Assembly: GCA_002239085.1 (NCBI GenBank)
Contig: MPNP01000006.1
Span: forward strand, 1 to 64,000
Direction: 5' to 3'
Length of the DNA: 64,000 bases
Source: Rhodobacteraceae bacterium bin131
GTDB taxonomy: Bacteria; Pseudomonadota; Alphaproteobacteria; Rhodobacterales; Rhodobacteraceae
The notes below the pieces were generated by a model. It was not told the DNA's origin and searched no databases. It saw only the letters and a list, made by a program, of their open reading frames with translations. Shown in pieces: positions 32,104-42,163 of the stretch; position 1 is the stretch's first letter, and every line of letters starts with the position of its first letter. A program made the position numbers and the translations under genes.

Positions 32104-32613
32104 TTATGCTTCTTTCCAAAAGCCATTAGGCTGGCGGCAAGCTTGACCGCTAAGGTTACCACTTACATTTCCGTCAGTATACAGCGAGTCGTATCCCCTG
32201 CAGGTAAGACCGTATTCCGTGTATGAACCTGTTGGGTAAATTGTACCTGACGATTTTCCATAACTCCATTTTTCGGGTGAACCCGATTCCAGAGCTCGTT
32301 GAACAGCAAAATTATGGGCCGCAATAACGGGATTTGTTTTCTCGTTACTTTGCTCGGCAGTATATGTGGTACTTGCTGAAGTGCTTTGGGTCGTTGCCGA
32401 TTCACTTTGGCTTTGTTTTTGCATTTCGTTCGCAAGTAAAGTACCTAGTCCGGCACCTATCAATGCACCTTCTCGTTTATCGTCATCATTAGAAACGGCC
32501 ATCCCTATTCCAGCACCTAAGGCGGCGGCACCTAAGGTAGACGTTGTTTCATTATCGCAAGCTGCTAGCGCTAGAACTGATAATCCGATTATGAAATAGT
32601 GTATTTTCTTCAT
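32104..32613 (-). CDS. Predicted lipoprotein with glycine-zipper-like segment
   Basis: MKKIHYFIIGLSVLALAAC lipobox, LGAAALGAGIGMAVSNDDDKREGALIGAGLGTLLANEM. Confidence 0.7.
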   Translation of the reverse strand: MKKIHYFIIGLSVLALAACDNETTSTLGAAALGAGIGMAVSNDDDKREGALIGAGLGTLLANEMQKQSQSESATTQSTSASTTYTAEQSNEKTNPVIAAHNFAVQRALESGSPEKWSYGKSSGTIYPTGSYTEYGLTCRGYDSLYTDGNVSGNLSGQACRQPNGFWKEA

Positions 32614-33068
32614 TAGTATCCTCCAAAATTTGCTCGACATTAGAGTAAGATGTAAGTATTAGCGCATAAAAATTCAACTAACAAATTATTGCTTCATTTA
32701 TACTTCTTATAATTGGGAGGCTTGTCCTCTCAATAATATTGTTTCTGGTAATTTCACCTCGGTTAACAAGTGCGAAAAGGCTACATTAAAATTTATTGAA
32801 AGGGCTATTGAACTATCATTGAGAATGCGTGAAAAATAAAAATATTCTAAAACTGTGGTTGTTCAAATTCTAGTTTAACCCTTGCTCATTAATGTTTAAT
32901 TCAGCAGTTAATTTGATATTCACAGGTTTAAGGCATCAAATAATATGGCAATTGAGTTAATGTAGGTGGTCAACTATTAATTACTCTTAGCTTGTGTTTT
33001 GATTATCTCAGCAGTATCCATTCTGGACTAAATTTAATGCGCTTATATTTAAATTACTTTTCCTAACT

Positions 33069-34118
33069 ATGACATCTAACTCCTCCTCGCTTTCCAATTC
33101 AATAAAAATTGACTTTCGGAGTGACACAGTAACTCAACCTACCCCCGCAATGCTCCATGCCATTTATAATGCCAAAGTCGGTGATGATGTGTATGGCGAT
33201 GACCCTACTGTTAATGAACTTGAAGCGGAGTTTGCTGAAATGGTAGGGAAAGAAAGGAGCGTCTTTTTCCCATCGGGAACACAAAGCAATCTCGCGGCTA
33301 TCATGGCTCACTGTGGCAGAGGCGATGAAATCTTGGTCGGTGATTCATATCATACCTATGGTTACGAAGCAGGAGGAGCATCGTCTTTGGGCGGTATTGC
33401 GTATAAAACCTTAAATACAAATGATGATGGTTCATTAAACTGGGCTGAAATTCAAAGCAGAATTAATCCTGATGACCCCCATTTTCCTGAAACTCGATTG
33501 CTATGTCTTGAGAATACCGTCCATGGAAGTCCTATTTCATTGGACAACATTCAAAAATGTTCGCGTGTAGCACGCGAAAATGGCTTGAGGGTCCACCTGG
33601 ACGGTGCTCGTCTGTTCAATGCAACCACCGAACTTAAAGAGGAACCTAAGGCCTTTGCCGAGGCAGCAGATACGATATCAGTTTGCCTTTCTAAAGGATT
33701 AGGGACACCGGCAGGGACTCTCCTTGGTTGTTCCCAAGCAATGGAACGGTCAATCCGTCGAAACCGTAAAATACTTGGTGGAGGAATGCGACAAGCAGGG
33801 TATCTGGCCGCCGCTGGAATTTATGCACTTAACAATCATATCCAACGCCTCAAGCAGGATCATGAGAGGGCAAAAATGCTCGCGTCAATCTTGGCTGATC
33901 TTGAGGCCCAAGAGAAAGTTTCCATTTCCAACTCAACCAATATGGTATTTTTAAAGCCGCATGAAGATGACCATGAGCCATTACGGCAGCATTTGCTCAA
34001 GAGTGGATTTCTAGTGACCAATAAAAAGCCAACCTTTCGCTTTGTCATTCATCTTGGTATTGACGATTTCGATATTGAACAATTAGGAACAGCGATAATT
34101 TCGTATTATTCACGTTAA
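33069..34118 (+). CDS. ltaE: Low-specificity L-threonine aldolase
   Basis: IDFRSDTVTQPTPAML, GDDVYGDDPTVNELE, FPSGTQSNLAA, VCLSKGLGTPAGTLL. Confidence 0.93.
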   Translation: MTSNSSSLSNSIKIDFRSDTVTQPTPAMLHAIYNAKVGDDVYGDDPTVNELEAEFAEMVGKERSVFFPSGTQSNLAAIMAHCGRGDEILVGDSYHTYGYEAGGASSLGGIAYKTLNTNDDGSLNWAEIQSRINPDDPHFPETRLLCLENTVHGSPISLDNIQKCSRVARENGLRVHLDGARLFNATTELKEEPKAFAEAADTISVCLSKGLGTPAGTLLGCSQAMERSIRRNRKILGGGMRQAGYLAAAGIYALNNHIQRLKQDHERAKMLASILADLEAQEKVSISNSTNMVFLKPHEDDHEPLRQHLLKSGFLVTNKKPTFRFVIHLGIDDFDIEQLGTAIISYYSR

Positions 34119-34126
34119 ACTAGAGA

Positions 34127-34699
34127 CTATCTTTTCAGCCTTGATTTGAGGCTATCGGCTTTTTCCTGAAGCCACAGGGTAAAATGATTCCATAATCGCC
34201 ATATCGCCAAGAGAATAAATCCAATCAAAACAAATCCAATAATTCGGACCCAATTGATCGGTGCTACAGAGGGAGATTCAATGACTCGTAAATTGGTAAT
34301 GTTTGGATAAATTGAAAAAATTCGACTTCGAATTCCATAATGATTGATAAGTATCCAACCCTCAGACATTTCCGAAAATTGTTGCGCTTCTGCCTGAAGA
34401 TCACCACTATTAAATTTGAAATAAGGCGGCCAGCCCCAAGCAGTATCCTCATTACGATAAACCATTGGTTTGCCATTTTGGAGCACCGCGTTGATAAAGC
34501 GTATATCTCTATTACTAATTGCCGTGGCACTCCCTCGGACCCAAAACATTTGATTCTGACCTACTTCTGTGCGGACCACTTCAGTCCCAACAACCCTGAC
34601 GACATCTTGAGACCTTAAGGTGTAATGAGCAAAACCGAATATGAGTAAAGCGGCAAGTGTTAGTATTGTATATTTGATATATGACATTTTTGCAGTCAT
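34127..34699 (-). CDS. DUF1523-like membrane protein
   Basis: N-terminal TM with HYTLRSQDVVRVVGTEV, RFINAVLQNGKPMVYRNEDTAWGWPPYFKFN, C-terminal TM; resembles Rhodobacteraceae DUF1523 proteins as remembered. Confidence 0.65.
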   Translation of the reverse strand: MTAKMSYIKYTILTLAALLIFGFAHYTLRSQDVVRVVGTEVVRTEVGQNQMFWVRGSATAISNRDIRFINAVLQNGKPMVYRNEDTAWGWPPYFKFNSGDLQAEAQQFSEMSEGWILINHYGIRSRIFSIYPNITNLRVIESPSVAPINWVRIIGFVLIGFILLAIWRLWNHFTLWLQEKADSLKSRLKR

Positions 34700-34880
34700 C
34701 GCTTTTATTACAAAAAATAATTGGCCTTTTTGGGGTCACCTTCTAATACTGATAGTGTAACTGAAATTTAAGCTATCTCACAATAGGTTGCCAAAAAAGA
34801 TATTCAATCAGTTCGTATTATTAACTTACTTTTTACAATATCAGTTAGTCTTAGACCAAGATATCTAAAGGGTTGAGTCC

Positions 34881-36164
34881 ATGAATGTTAAAGAGAAATT
34901 GTTTCAAGCTATTCATGAACGTTCTGAAGAGCTTGTTCAATTGACTCGTGAACTTGTTGCGTTTGAAACGTTGAATCCACCCGGTGCAAATTATCGCGAG
35001 TGTATTGAATATTTAAGCAAGCGATTGCAAACTAGTGGCTTTTATTCCCAAATGGTAAGAGCTGAAGGGGCCATTGGAGACAGTGATATCCATCCAAGAT
35101 GGAACTTGTTAAGCCGTATTGAAGGTGATTTCCCCGGCGATTGCATCCATTTTAATTCGCACATTGATGTTGTTGCAGTAGGCAATGGATGGACCAAAGA
35201 CCCTTTTAAGGGGACCATAGAAGATGGCCGAATTTATGGTCGAGGTGCATGTGATATGAAGGGTGGACTTGCCACTTCAATCATTGCGGCAGAAGCATTT
35301 ATTTCTGTCATTCCTAATTTCGGCGGGGCCATTGAAATTTCAGCAACCGTGGACGAGGAATCTGGCGGTTACAGTGGCGTCGCATGGCTTGCTGAAAAGG
35401 GAATTATAACCTCTAAGAATACGCAACATGTCATTATTCCCGAACCTCTTCATAAGAATCGAATTTGCCTTGGGCACAGAGGAGTTTGGTGGGCTGAAAT
35501 CGAAACTCATGGCAAAATTGCCCATGGGTCTATGCCGTTTTTAGGGGATTGTGCAATTCGACACATGGGAGCACTGATTCAAACGTTTGAAGATCGTCTT
35601 TTTCCCAAGCTTGACTGCCGTAAAACCAACTTCCCAATTGTCCCCAATGAAGCCAAACGGTCATCAATTAATCTCAATTCTATCCATGGGGGTGAACCGG
35701 AACTAACCAACGAAAACAATAGCTATTCAGCTCCTTGTGTACCAGACCGCTGTCGAATGCGAATTGACCGAAGGTTTTTACCAGAAGAGTCTCTTGATGA
35801 AGTTAAGGCTGAAATTGTTGACATATTGGAGGCATTGAAAAGAGAACGACCGGGCTTTGAATATACTTTAACCGATTTATTCAGTGTCCCTTCAATCATC
35901 ACTGATCACCATAAACCGGTTGCCAAAGCTGTCCATAAAGCGATCAATGAAGTACTAGGAGAAGAACCCGAATATGTTATTTCACCAGGTACCTATGATC
36001 AAAAACATTTTGCACAGATTAGCAACATTCACAATTGCATTGCCTACGGCCCTGGTCTTTTGAAACTCGCGCACCAGCCAGATGAATGGATTGGAATTCA
36101 AGATATGATTGAAAGTGCCAAAGTGATGGCTTGTACTATGTTAGAATTACTGACAAAAGATTAA
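34881..36164 (+). CDS. M20 family peptidase/deacylase (ArgE/DapE-like)
   Basis: FNSHIDVVAVGNGWTKDPF, GRGACDMKGGLATS, VDEESGGYSG. Confidence 0.9.
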   Translation: MNVKEKLFQAIHERSEELVQLTRELVAFETLNPPGANYRECIEYLSKRLQTSGFYSQMVRAEGAIGDSDIHPRWNLLSRIEGDFPGDCIHFNSHIDVVAVGNGWTKDPFKGTIEDGRIYGRGACDMKGGLATSIIAAEAFISVIPNFGGAIEISATVDEESGGYSGVAWLAEKGIITSKNTQHVIIPEPLHKNRICLGHRGVWWAEIETHGKIAHGSMPFLGDCAIRHMGALIQTFEDRLFPKLDCRKTNFPIVPNEAKRSSINLNSIHGGEPELTNENNSYSAPCVPDRCRMRIDRRFLPEESLDEVKAEIVDILEALKRERPGFEYTLTDLFSVPSIITDHHKPVAKAVHKAINEVLGEEPEYVISPGTYDQKHFAQISNIHNCIAYGPGLLKLAHQPDEWIGIQDMIESAKVMACTMLELLTKD

Positions 36165-36189
36165 TTTTCATTTTTGATTAGGAGGACTT

Positions 36190-37674
36190 ATGAAAAGCAA
36201 TTTGATTCGGTTGGGGGTATCATGCCTCATGTTGGGATGTCTGTTTGGCTCAGCACACGCGGCAAAAAACTCAATTACGATTGGAATGCAATTGGAACCG
36301 CCCCATTTGAATCCAACTGCAGGAGCGGCGGCGGCCATAGATGAAGTTGTCTATGCCAATATCTTTGAAGGCCTGACCCGATTTAATCCCGATGGTTCGA
36401 TTCGCCCTGCATTAGCGAACAGCTGGACTGTTTCTGATGATGGATTAATGTATACTTTTAGTTTACAGGAAAATGTTACCTTCCATGACGGCAGCACGTT
36501 TGATGCGAGTGATGTCAAATTTTCACTTGATCAAGCACGATCCGAAGATTCAACCAACGCACAAAAGGCTCTGTTTGCAGATATAAACGAAGTTACTGTT
36601 GTCGATCCCCTGACTGTAGAAGTTACCTTAAATAACCCGAATGGATTATTTCCGGTTAATATGGCTTGGGGTGATGCCATTATCCTTGATCCTGCTTCTG
36701 CAGACACTGCCGAAACCAAACCGATTGGGACCGGACCATTTATGTTTAGCGACTGGGCCGAAGGTGACCGAATTGAGCTTGTAAAAAATCCGAATTACTG
36801 GGGAGATGAAGTGGCCTTAGAGTCGGCAACATTTAAATTCATTTCAGATCCTACTGCTGCCTTTGGAGCTCTCATGACAGGGGATGTTGATGCCTTTCCT
36901 GGTTTTCCGAGCCCAGAAACTCTAGGCCAGTTTGAAGCCAATCCAAATTTTTCCGTGATTGTTGGTTCAACCGAAGGCGAGACAATACTATCGACCAACA
37001 ACCTTGCAGATCATTTATCTGATGTAAGGGTTCGAAAAGCCATTGCTCATGCAATAAATCGGCAAGAATTGATCGACGGGGCCATGTTTGGCTATGGGAC
37101 TGAAATTGGAACCCATTTTGCTCCGCATCATCCAGATTATTTAGATTTAACAGGAGAGTCTTCTTACAATCCTGAATTGTCGCGACAATTATTGAATGAA
37201 GCGGGATATGCTGATGGCTTATCTTTGCGATTGCATCTTCCACCTCCCTCTTATGCTAGGAGAGGTGGAGAAATCATTGCTTCTCAACTCAGAGCAGTGG
37301 GGATTGAAACCGAGATAATCAATGTTGAGTGGGGTGTGTGGCTTGAGCAGGTTTTTCAAGGGAAAGATTTTGACTTGACCATTGTGAGTCATACCGAACC
37401 CAATGACATCAATATTTATGCTCGACCTGACTATTATTTTCAGTACAATAATCCTGATCTTCAAGCAATCATTGAAGAAATGAGATTGACCTCTGATTCC
37501 ATGCGCCGAACGGAATTAGCTCATCAAGCTCAGACAATCATTGCTCAAGACTATGTTAATGGATACTTGTTCCAGCTTCCCAAACTCGGAGTTGCACAAA
37601 GCACAATTGTTGGGCTGTGGGAAAATTCACCAACTCAAGCCAACGACCTGACTCAGGTTTACTGGCAAGAATAA
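36190..37674 (+). CDS. ABC transporter substrate-binding protein, family 5 (peptide type)
   Basis: Signal peptide ending SAHA; NIFEGLTRFNPDGSIRPALANSWTVSDDGLMYTFSLQENVTFHDG; KPIGTGPFMFSDW. Confidence 0.92.
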   Translation: MKSNLIRLGVSCLMLGCLFGSAHAAKNSITIGMQLEPPHLNPTAGAAAAIDEVVYANIFEGLTRFNPDGSIRPALANSWTVSDDGLMYTFSLQENVTFHDGSTFDASDVKFSLDQARSEDSTNAQKALFADINEVTVVDPLTVEVTLNNPNGLFPVNMAWGDAIILDPASADTAETKPIGTGPFMFSDWAEGDRIELVKNPNYWGDEVALESATFKFISDPTAAFGALMTGDVDAFPGFPSPETLGQFEANPNFSVIVGSTEGETILSTNNLADHLSDVRVRKAIAHAINRQELIDGAMFGYGTEIGTHFAPHHPDYLDLTGESSYNPELSRQLLNEAGYADGLSLRLHLPPPSYARRGGEIIASQLRAVGIETEIINVEWGVWLEQVFQGKDFDLTIVSHTEPNDINIYARPDYYFQYNNPDLQAIIEEMRLTSDSMRRTELAHQAQTIIAQDYVNGYLFQLPKLGVAQSTIVGLWENSPTQANDLTQVYWQE

Positions 37675-37698
37675 TTGGACCGTTAGAAAACACATCTC

Positions 37699-37726
37699 TC
37701 AGCCCTGTCTTTTTAGGCAGGGCTGA
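37699..37726. terminator. Hairpin downstream of the family-5 substrate-binding protein
   Basis: TCAGCCCTG-tctttttagg-CAGGGCTGA, 9-bp perfect stem 25 nt after the stop; no strong T tract after the stem. Confidence 0.45.
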
Positions 37727-37855
37727 TGAGGCAGTTCCAGAAGAATTTAACCAACTTGGGTTTCAATTAATGCAGTTGGGATAAATCATTAGAGTGCACG
37801 GTCATGAGCACTTTTCTGTATTGATCTATAATTTTATGCAAACCCTTGGGATAAT

Positions 37856-39055
37856 CTAACTTGTGGCCAACACCTTTGCTGCGGCTCCAATGGCTCCTGC
37901 TCCTCGTGGAATTGCCAAATGCTCAAAACCTGCTTCAATTGAACCTAAAAGCCCCATTATCATATTCCCATTGACATGCCCCATATGGCCGATTCTAAAT
38001 ATGCCCGTCGAATTTGGGTCTTCTTTTGTTCCCATTCCAAGACCAATACCTAGAGTTAAACCAGTATGATCTTCAACCCAATGGCGTAATTCGCTACCAT
38101 AGGGTGCTCCCACTTTTACAACAGTTACTGCATGGCTTCGGCACTTGGGATCGGCAATATTGATTGTGATAGGACCACTTAATGCCCAAGCATCGATTGC
38201 AGCCCATATCATTCTTGCCATGCGCTTATGGCGTTTAAATACCTCCATCTTCCCTTCTTCATGAATGATCATGTTCAGTGCTTCCCGTAATCCATATAGG
38301 TGGTGTGTAGGAGCGGTTCCACAGAAGTAAAAATAAAACTCTTCGGGGAAGATTCGTCTTTCCCAATCCCAATACAAGGAATTATGTTGTTTATTTCTAG
38401 CGCATTCTCTTGCGCGCTCATTAAATGATAAAAATGCCAGACCAGGTGGGGTCATAAGCCCTTTTTGGCTCGCACTGAGAACGACGTCAACATCCCAATC
38501 ATCCATAGAAAAATAATCACACCCAAAACTGGCTATACAGTCAACAGCTAGAATAGCTGGATGGTTAAGAGTTTTTAATACAGTGGAAATCCCTTGAATG
38601 TCATTTTTTACTGAGGTGGAGGTATCTGCTTGGCAAACAATAATCCCTTTTATTGTTTTGTTTGAGTCCAACTTAATTCGGTCAGCAAATTGATCTAAAT
38701 CAACTGGGTGATTGAGCCCAAAATCTAATGTATGAACTTTAATCCCCATTGCTTCGGCACAGGAAGCCCACCCTTGTGCAAATATACCTGTATTCAGTGT
38801 TAAGATTTCATCACCAGGGGCAAAGAGATTGGCTATTGCAGCTTCCCATGCACCATGACCATTGGCGATATAAATTACTGAGTAATACTTCGTTCCGACC
38901 AAAACTTTTAAATCAACAATAATGCTCTCAACCAAGGCCTCTAACTCGCTAGAGTATATGTTTGGAGCCGGTTGATGCATCGCTCTTAATACTCTTTCGG
39001 GTATCACCGACGGCCCGGGAGTGGCTACATATGAACGACCAAAGTGTTTTGTCAT
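37856..39055 (-). CDS. Class V aminotransferase (alanine/serine--glyoxylate aminotransferase-like)
   Basis: YVATPGPSVIPERVLRAM, LAVDCIASFGCDYFSMDDWDVDVVLSASQKGLMTPPGLAF. Confidence 0.88.
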   Translation of the reverse strand: MTKHFGRSYVATPGPSVIPERVLRAMHQPAPNIYSSELEALVESIIVDLKVLVGTKYYSVIYIANGHGAWEAAIANLFAPGDEILTLNTGIFAQGWASCAEAMGIKVHTLDFGLNHPVDLDQFADRIKLDSNKTIKGIIVCQADTSTSVKNDIQGISTVLKTLNHPAILAVDCIASFGCDYFSMDDWDVDVVLSASQKGLMTPPGLAFLSFNERARECARNKQHNSLYWDWERRIFPEEFYFYFCGTAPTHHLYGLREALNMIIHEEGKMEVFKRHKRMARMIWAAIDAWALSGPITINIADPKCRSHAVTVVKVGAPYGSELRHWVEDHTGLTLGIGLGMGTKEDPNSTGIFRIGHMGHVNGNMIMGLLGSIEAGFEHLAIPRGAGAIGAAAKVLATS

Positions 39056-39634
39056 TTATAAACTTTCTCTGATAGAATTGGCTGAGTAATTGACTGAGGT
39101 ATTTATTAATAGATAGTGATTTAAAACTTTTTATACTTGCAATCCCAAAATTCATTGACAATACCATAAATTTTAGAGCGTCAATCAACTTAAGGTGGCG
39201 AATACAAGGAGCAGAGCGTTTTATAATGGCCTGATGGTGCATGTCATTTCCATCCTGAAAGAAATTAGGTCATTGCTACGACCTTGGACGAAAAAACTTA
39301 CACCATTCTGTGAAGAAACCAAACCCGTACGGCAAATGGAGCACAAGGAATGGGAAGGCAATTTTAATGACCGCGGTCATCATGCCCAGTCCCCTCGAAT
39401 AGAGACCACAATCAAATAACAACAGAAGACTTAAATTTTAGATCGTAAGAACAATTGCAATGAGTTGATAATCAGCACTTTGCAATTAGTTAATGGAAGT
39501 GACTATTCCCCCCTATGGATACAGAAATATAAATAAATTATACCCTTTCATTGGGCAAGAAACTGGTTTGGTAGCATATCTTCTAAATTAAGCACTTCAA
39601 CTGAAACATACAGCTAAAAGGGAATCTAATAGAT

Positions 39635-40657
39635 TTGGCGACATCTCCGAAAAAAAGAAACGCTCCTATTCCCCTATTTCCACCACGCGAAATCATTGTG
39701 TGGATGTGGCATGGGTATTTAAAGAAGCACACTGCCCTGTTTATTCTTTCCGTCTTACTAATGTCACTTCAAGGAGGTATGTTGGGTGTGTTAAGTTACC
39801 TTATCGGACCCATGTTTGATGAGGTATTTACCAATAAAAATACAAATGCACTGACCCTTTTAGGGATTGGTGTCTTTGTAATTTTTTGTGTTCGAGGTTT
39901 CTCTGGGCTGGGGCAGAGGAGCATTCTTGCGTATATTGGTGAGAAAATCAATTTTGAACTCAAGACTTTTCTGATGCGTCATATTATGGCTCTAGATGAT
40001 AGTTTTTTTGGAAAGTATCCCCCTGGCGACTTGATGGCTAGAGTCCAAGGGGATGCCGAAGCAGTAAGGAGTATCTGGTCTGGATTTATTGGCCCAGGAA
40101 TAAGGGATAGTGTTTCGATCATTTCCTGTATCGCTGTGGCAATCTATATTGATCCTCTTTGGACTATAGTCACGTGCATCGGTGTACCCATTCTTGTTTT
40201 TCCGATATCACGACTGCAAAAACTAGTCAAGCAGCGGTCAATTGAGCATCGTTGGCTGATTTCAAACATGACCGTGCTTATGGATGAAGTATTTCATGGT
40301 ATCCAAATTGTAAAATTGTATCTGCTAGAAAAAATACTTCAAGGTCGTTTTGTTGGTTTTGCCAAACGGGTTCAAAAAATTGGTGTCAAGGTTGCAATCC
40401 AGAATTCGGCAATTCCAACAATGATTGATGTTGTTGCCGGATTTGGTTTTTTAGGCATGTTGTATTTGGGTGGGAATGAAGTCATAAGCGGCGAGAAAAC
40501 CACCGGTGAGTTTATGAGTTTCTTTACAGCAATCGTACTCGTTTTTGATCCCCTAAAACGACTGAGCTCACTGGCAACTTACTGGCAAATTACCTTGGCA
40601 TCTTTAGAAAGAGTTTATGCAATCGTTAGCCATGAACCATCCCCCAAGAACAAATAA
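39635..40657 (+). CDS. ABC exporter transmembrane domain (5' part of an apparently split TM-ATPase gene)
   Basis: ABC_membrane sequence (FGKYPPGDLMARVQGDAEAVR, FDPLKRLSSLATYWQITLASLERVYAIV); TTG start; ends just before an ATPase ORF in another frame. Confidence 0.85.
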   Translation: MATSPKKRNAPIPLFPPREIIVWMWHGYLKKHTALFILSVLLMSLQGGMLGVLSYLIGPMFDEVFTNKNTNALTLLGIGVFVIFCVRGFSGLGQRSILAYIGEKINFELKTFLMRHIMALDDSFFGKYPPGDLMARVQGDAEAVRSIWSGFIGPGIRDSVSIISCIAVAIYIDPLWTIVTCIGVPILVFPISRLQKLVKQRSIEHRWLISNMTVLMDEVFHGIQIVKLYLLEKILQGRFVGFAKRVQKIGVKVAIQNSAIPTMIDVVAGFGFLGMLYLGGNEVISGEKTTGEFMSFFTAIVLVFDPLKRLSSLATYWQITLASLERVYAIVSHEPSPKNK

Positions 40658-40671
40658 ACCTTTGGGTAAGC

Positions 40672-41478
40672 ATGGATCAAACTAAACCAATTCATTTTGA
40701 TAGGGTCTCTTTTTCCTATCCTGACTTCCCCGTTGTCAAGGATATATCTTTTACCATTGAGCCCAAGAAAATGACAGCTATCGTGGGACCATCGGGGGCC
40801 GGTAAAACAACTATCTTTAACTTGCTCGCTGGTATCATTGACCCACAGGATGGTCATATTATGATGGGGGGCATTGATACACAACAAATGACCAAAAATG
40901 AATTGAGAAAACACATTGCTGTCGTTGCGCAAGAAAGCGGCATTTTTGATGAAACGATCCGCGAAAATATTCGCTACGGTAATCCCGGTGATGTTGATGA
41001 GTATGGTAATACCATAACCAGTTCCCATAGCCCAAAGATGGGAGCCACTGAGCAAGAAATCCTCCATGCAGCTGAACAAGCACGCGTTTTAGATTTTGCC
41101 AAGCACCTTCCAATGGGGCTTAAAACACACTGTGGTCCGAGAGGATCCAAACTTTCCGGTGGACAACGGCAACGCATTGCTATTGCGCGCGCCTTTTTAA
41201 AACCTTCACCGATTTTGTTGCTGGACGAACCAACATCCGCCTTGGATGCCCATACCGAGGAATATATCCAGGAATGTCTGTTAGAGCGAGTCAAACATCA
41301 AACTATTGTTGTCATAGCGCACCGATTATCAACGATCAAGAATGCCCACCAAATTATTGTTCTGCAATCAGGACACATTATTGAAGAAGGTAATCATTCC
41401 AGTTTAATGTCGCAAAAGGGACTCTATTTCAACTTATATAACAGTCAAGAACTCCGAACCGATCACCGGGACTTATAA
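40672..41478 (+). CDS. ABC exporter ATPase domain (3' part of an apparently split TM-ATPase gene)
   Basis: Walker A GPSGAGKTT, signature LSGGQRQRIAIARAFL, Walker B ILLLDEPTSALD; starts 14 nt after the preceding stop. Confidence 0.88.
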   Translation: MDQTKPIHFDRVSFSYPDFPVVKDISFTIEPKKMTAIVGPSGAGKTTIFNLLAGIIDPQDGHIMMGGIDTQQMTKNELRKHIAVVAQESGIFDETIRENIRYGNPGDVDEYGNTITSSHSPKMGATEQEILHAAEQARVLDFAKHLPMGLKTHCGPRGSKLSGGQRQRIAIARAFLKPSPILLLDEPTSALDAHTEEYIQECLLERVKHQTIVVIAHRLSTIKNAHQIIVLQSGHIIEEGNHSSLMSQKGLYFNLYNSQELRTDHRDL

Positions 41479-42161
41479 TAATCTTTATAGAGCTTGTTGG
41501 GGTGTGTTCCCATTAAATATCGGGTGAGTAAAATCAAGTTGGATACCCCTGACTTTATCCATCCAGATTTAATTTTCCGTTCAGCATCGGTCTGTGCATA
41601 ACAATTCAAACCTCGCAAGCGGCCCTTGAGCTTACGAGCGATATAAACATCCTCCATAAGCGGAATATCGGGGAATCCACCAATATGATTGTAGAGGTCA
41701 CGAGAAATTAATAAACCTTGGTCGCCATAGGGGAGACCAAATAACTTGGAACGGAAATTGGCAAAGGCAGAGGTTAAGAAAGGAAAGATACCTTGAGCGG
41801 AGTATTTTAATTGGAAGTAGCCTGCCTGATGCGGGTAGGTATTAATGTGTTCAGTACATACCTGAGACCAGTTGTCTGCCAAATGCGTATCCGCATGAAG
41901 GAACAGCAACCATATACCTTTAGCCTGTTTAGCACCATAATCAAGTTGGGAGCCGCGCCCCTTAAGTGTATTAAAATAGCGGGCACCAACTTCGTTGGCA
42001 ATTGTTTGGGTTGCAAGATCTTCTGATGCATCGCACACAATCAATTCGTGAATCAAATGGTCGTGAAGCCCTTTGTAAAGGGGCACAAGAGTTGGCCCTA
42101 GATATTGTGCTGATTGATAGGTCGGAATGATGATTGATAATAGGGCTGGCATATCAATCAA
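41463..42161 (-). CDS. Family 2 glycosyltransferase (TIGR04283-like)
   Basis: LSIIIPTYQSAQYLGPTL, GRGSQLDYGAKQAKGIWLLFLHADTHL; 3' end overlaps the convergent ATPase gene by 16 nt. Confidence 0.8.
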   Translation of the reverse strand: MIDMPALLSIIIPTYQSAQYLGPTLVPLYKGLHDHLIHELIVCDASEDLATQTIANEVGARYFNTLKGRGSQLDYGAKQAKGIWLLFLHADTHLADNWSQVCTEHINTYPHQAGYFQLKYSAQGIFPFLTSAFANFRSKLFGLPYGDQGLLISRDLYNHIGGFPDIPLMEDVYIARKLKGRLRGLNCYAQTDAERKIKSGWIKSGVSNLILLTRYLMGTHPNKLYKDYYKSR

Positions 42162-42163
42162 CC

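Noticed and set aside
32515-32540. Duplicated GCACCTAAGG... in the lipoprotein gene
   Set aside because: Reflects the Ala/Gly-rich repetitive segment of the protein.
39195-39419. 74-aa plus-strand ORF
   Set aside because: No recognisable family or RBS; composition not convincingly protein-like.
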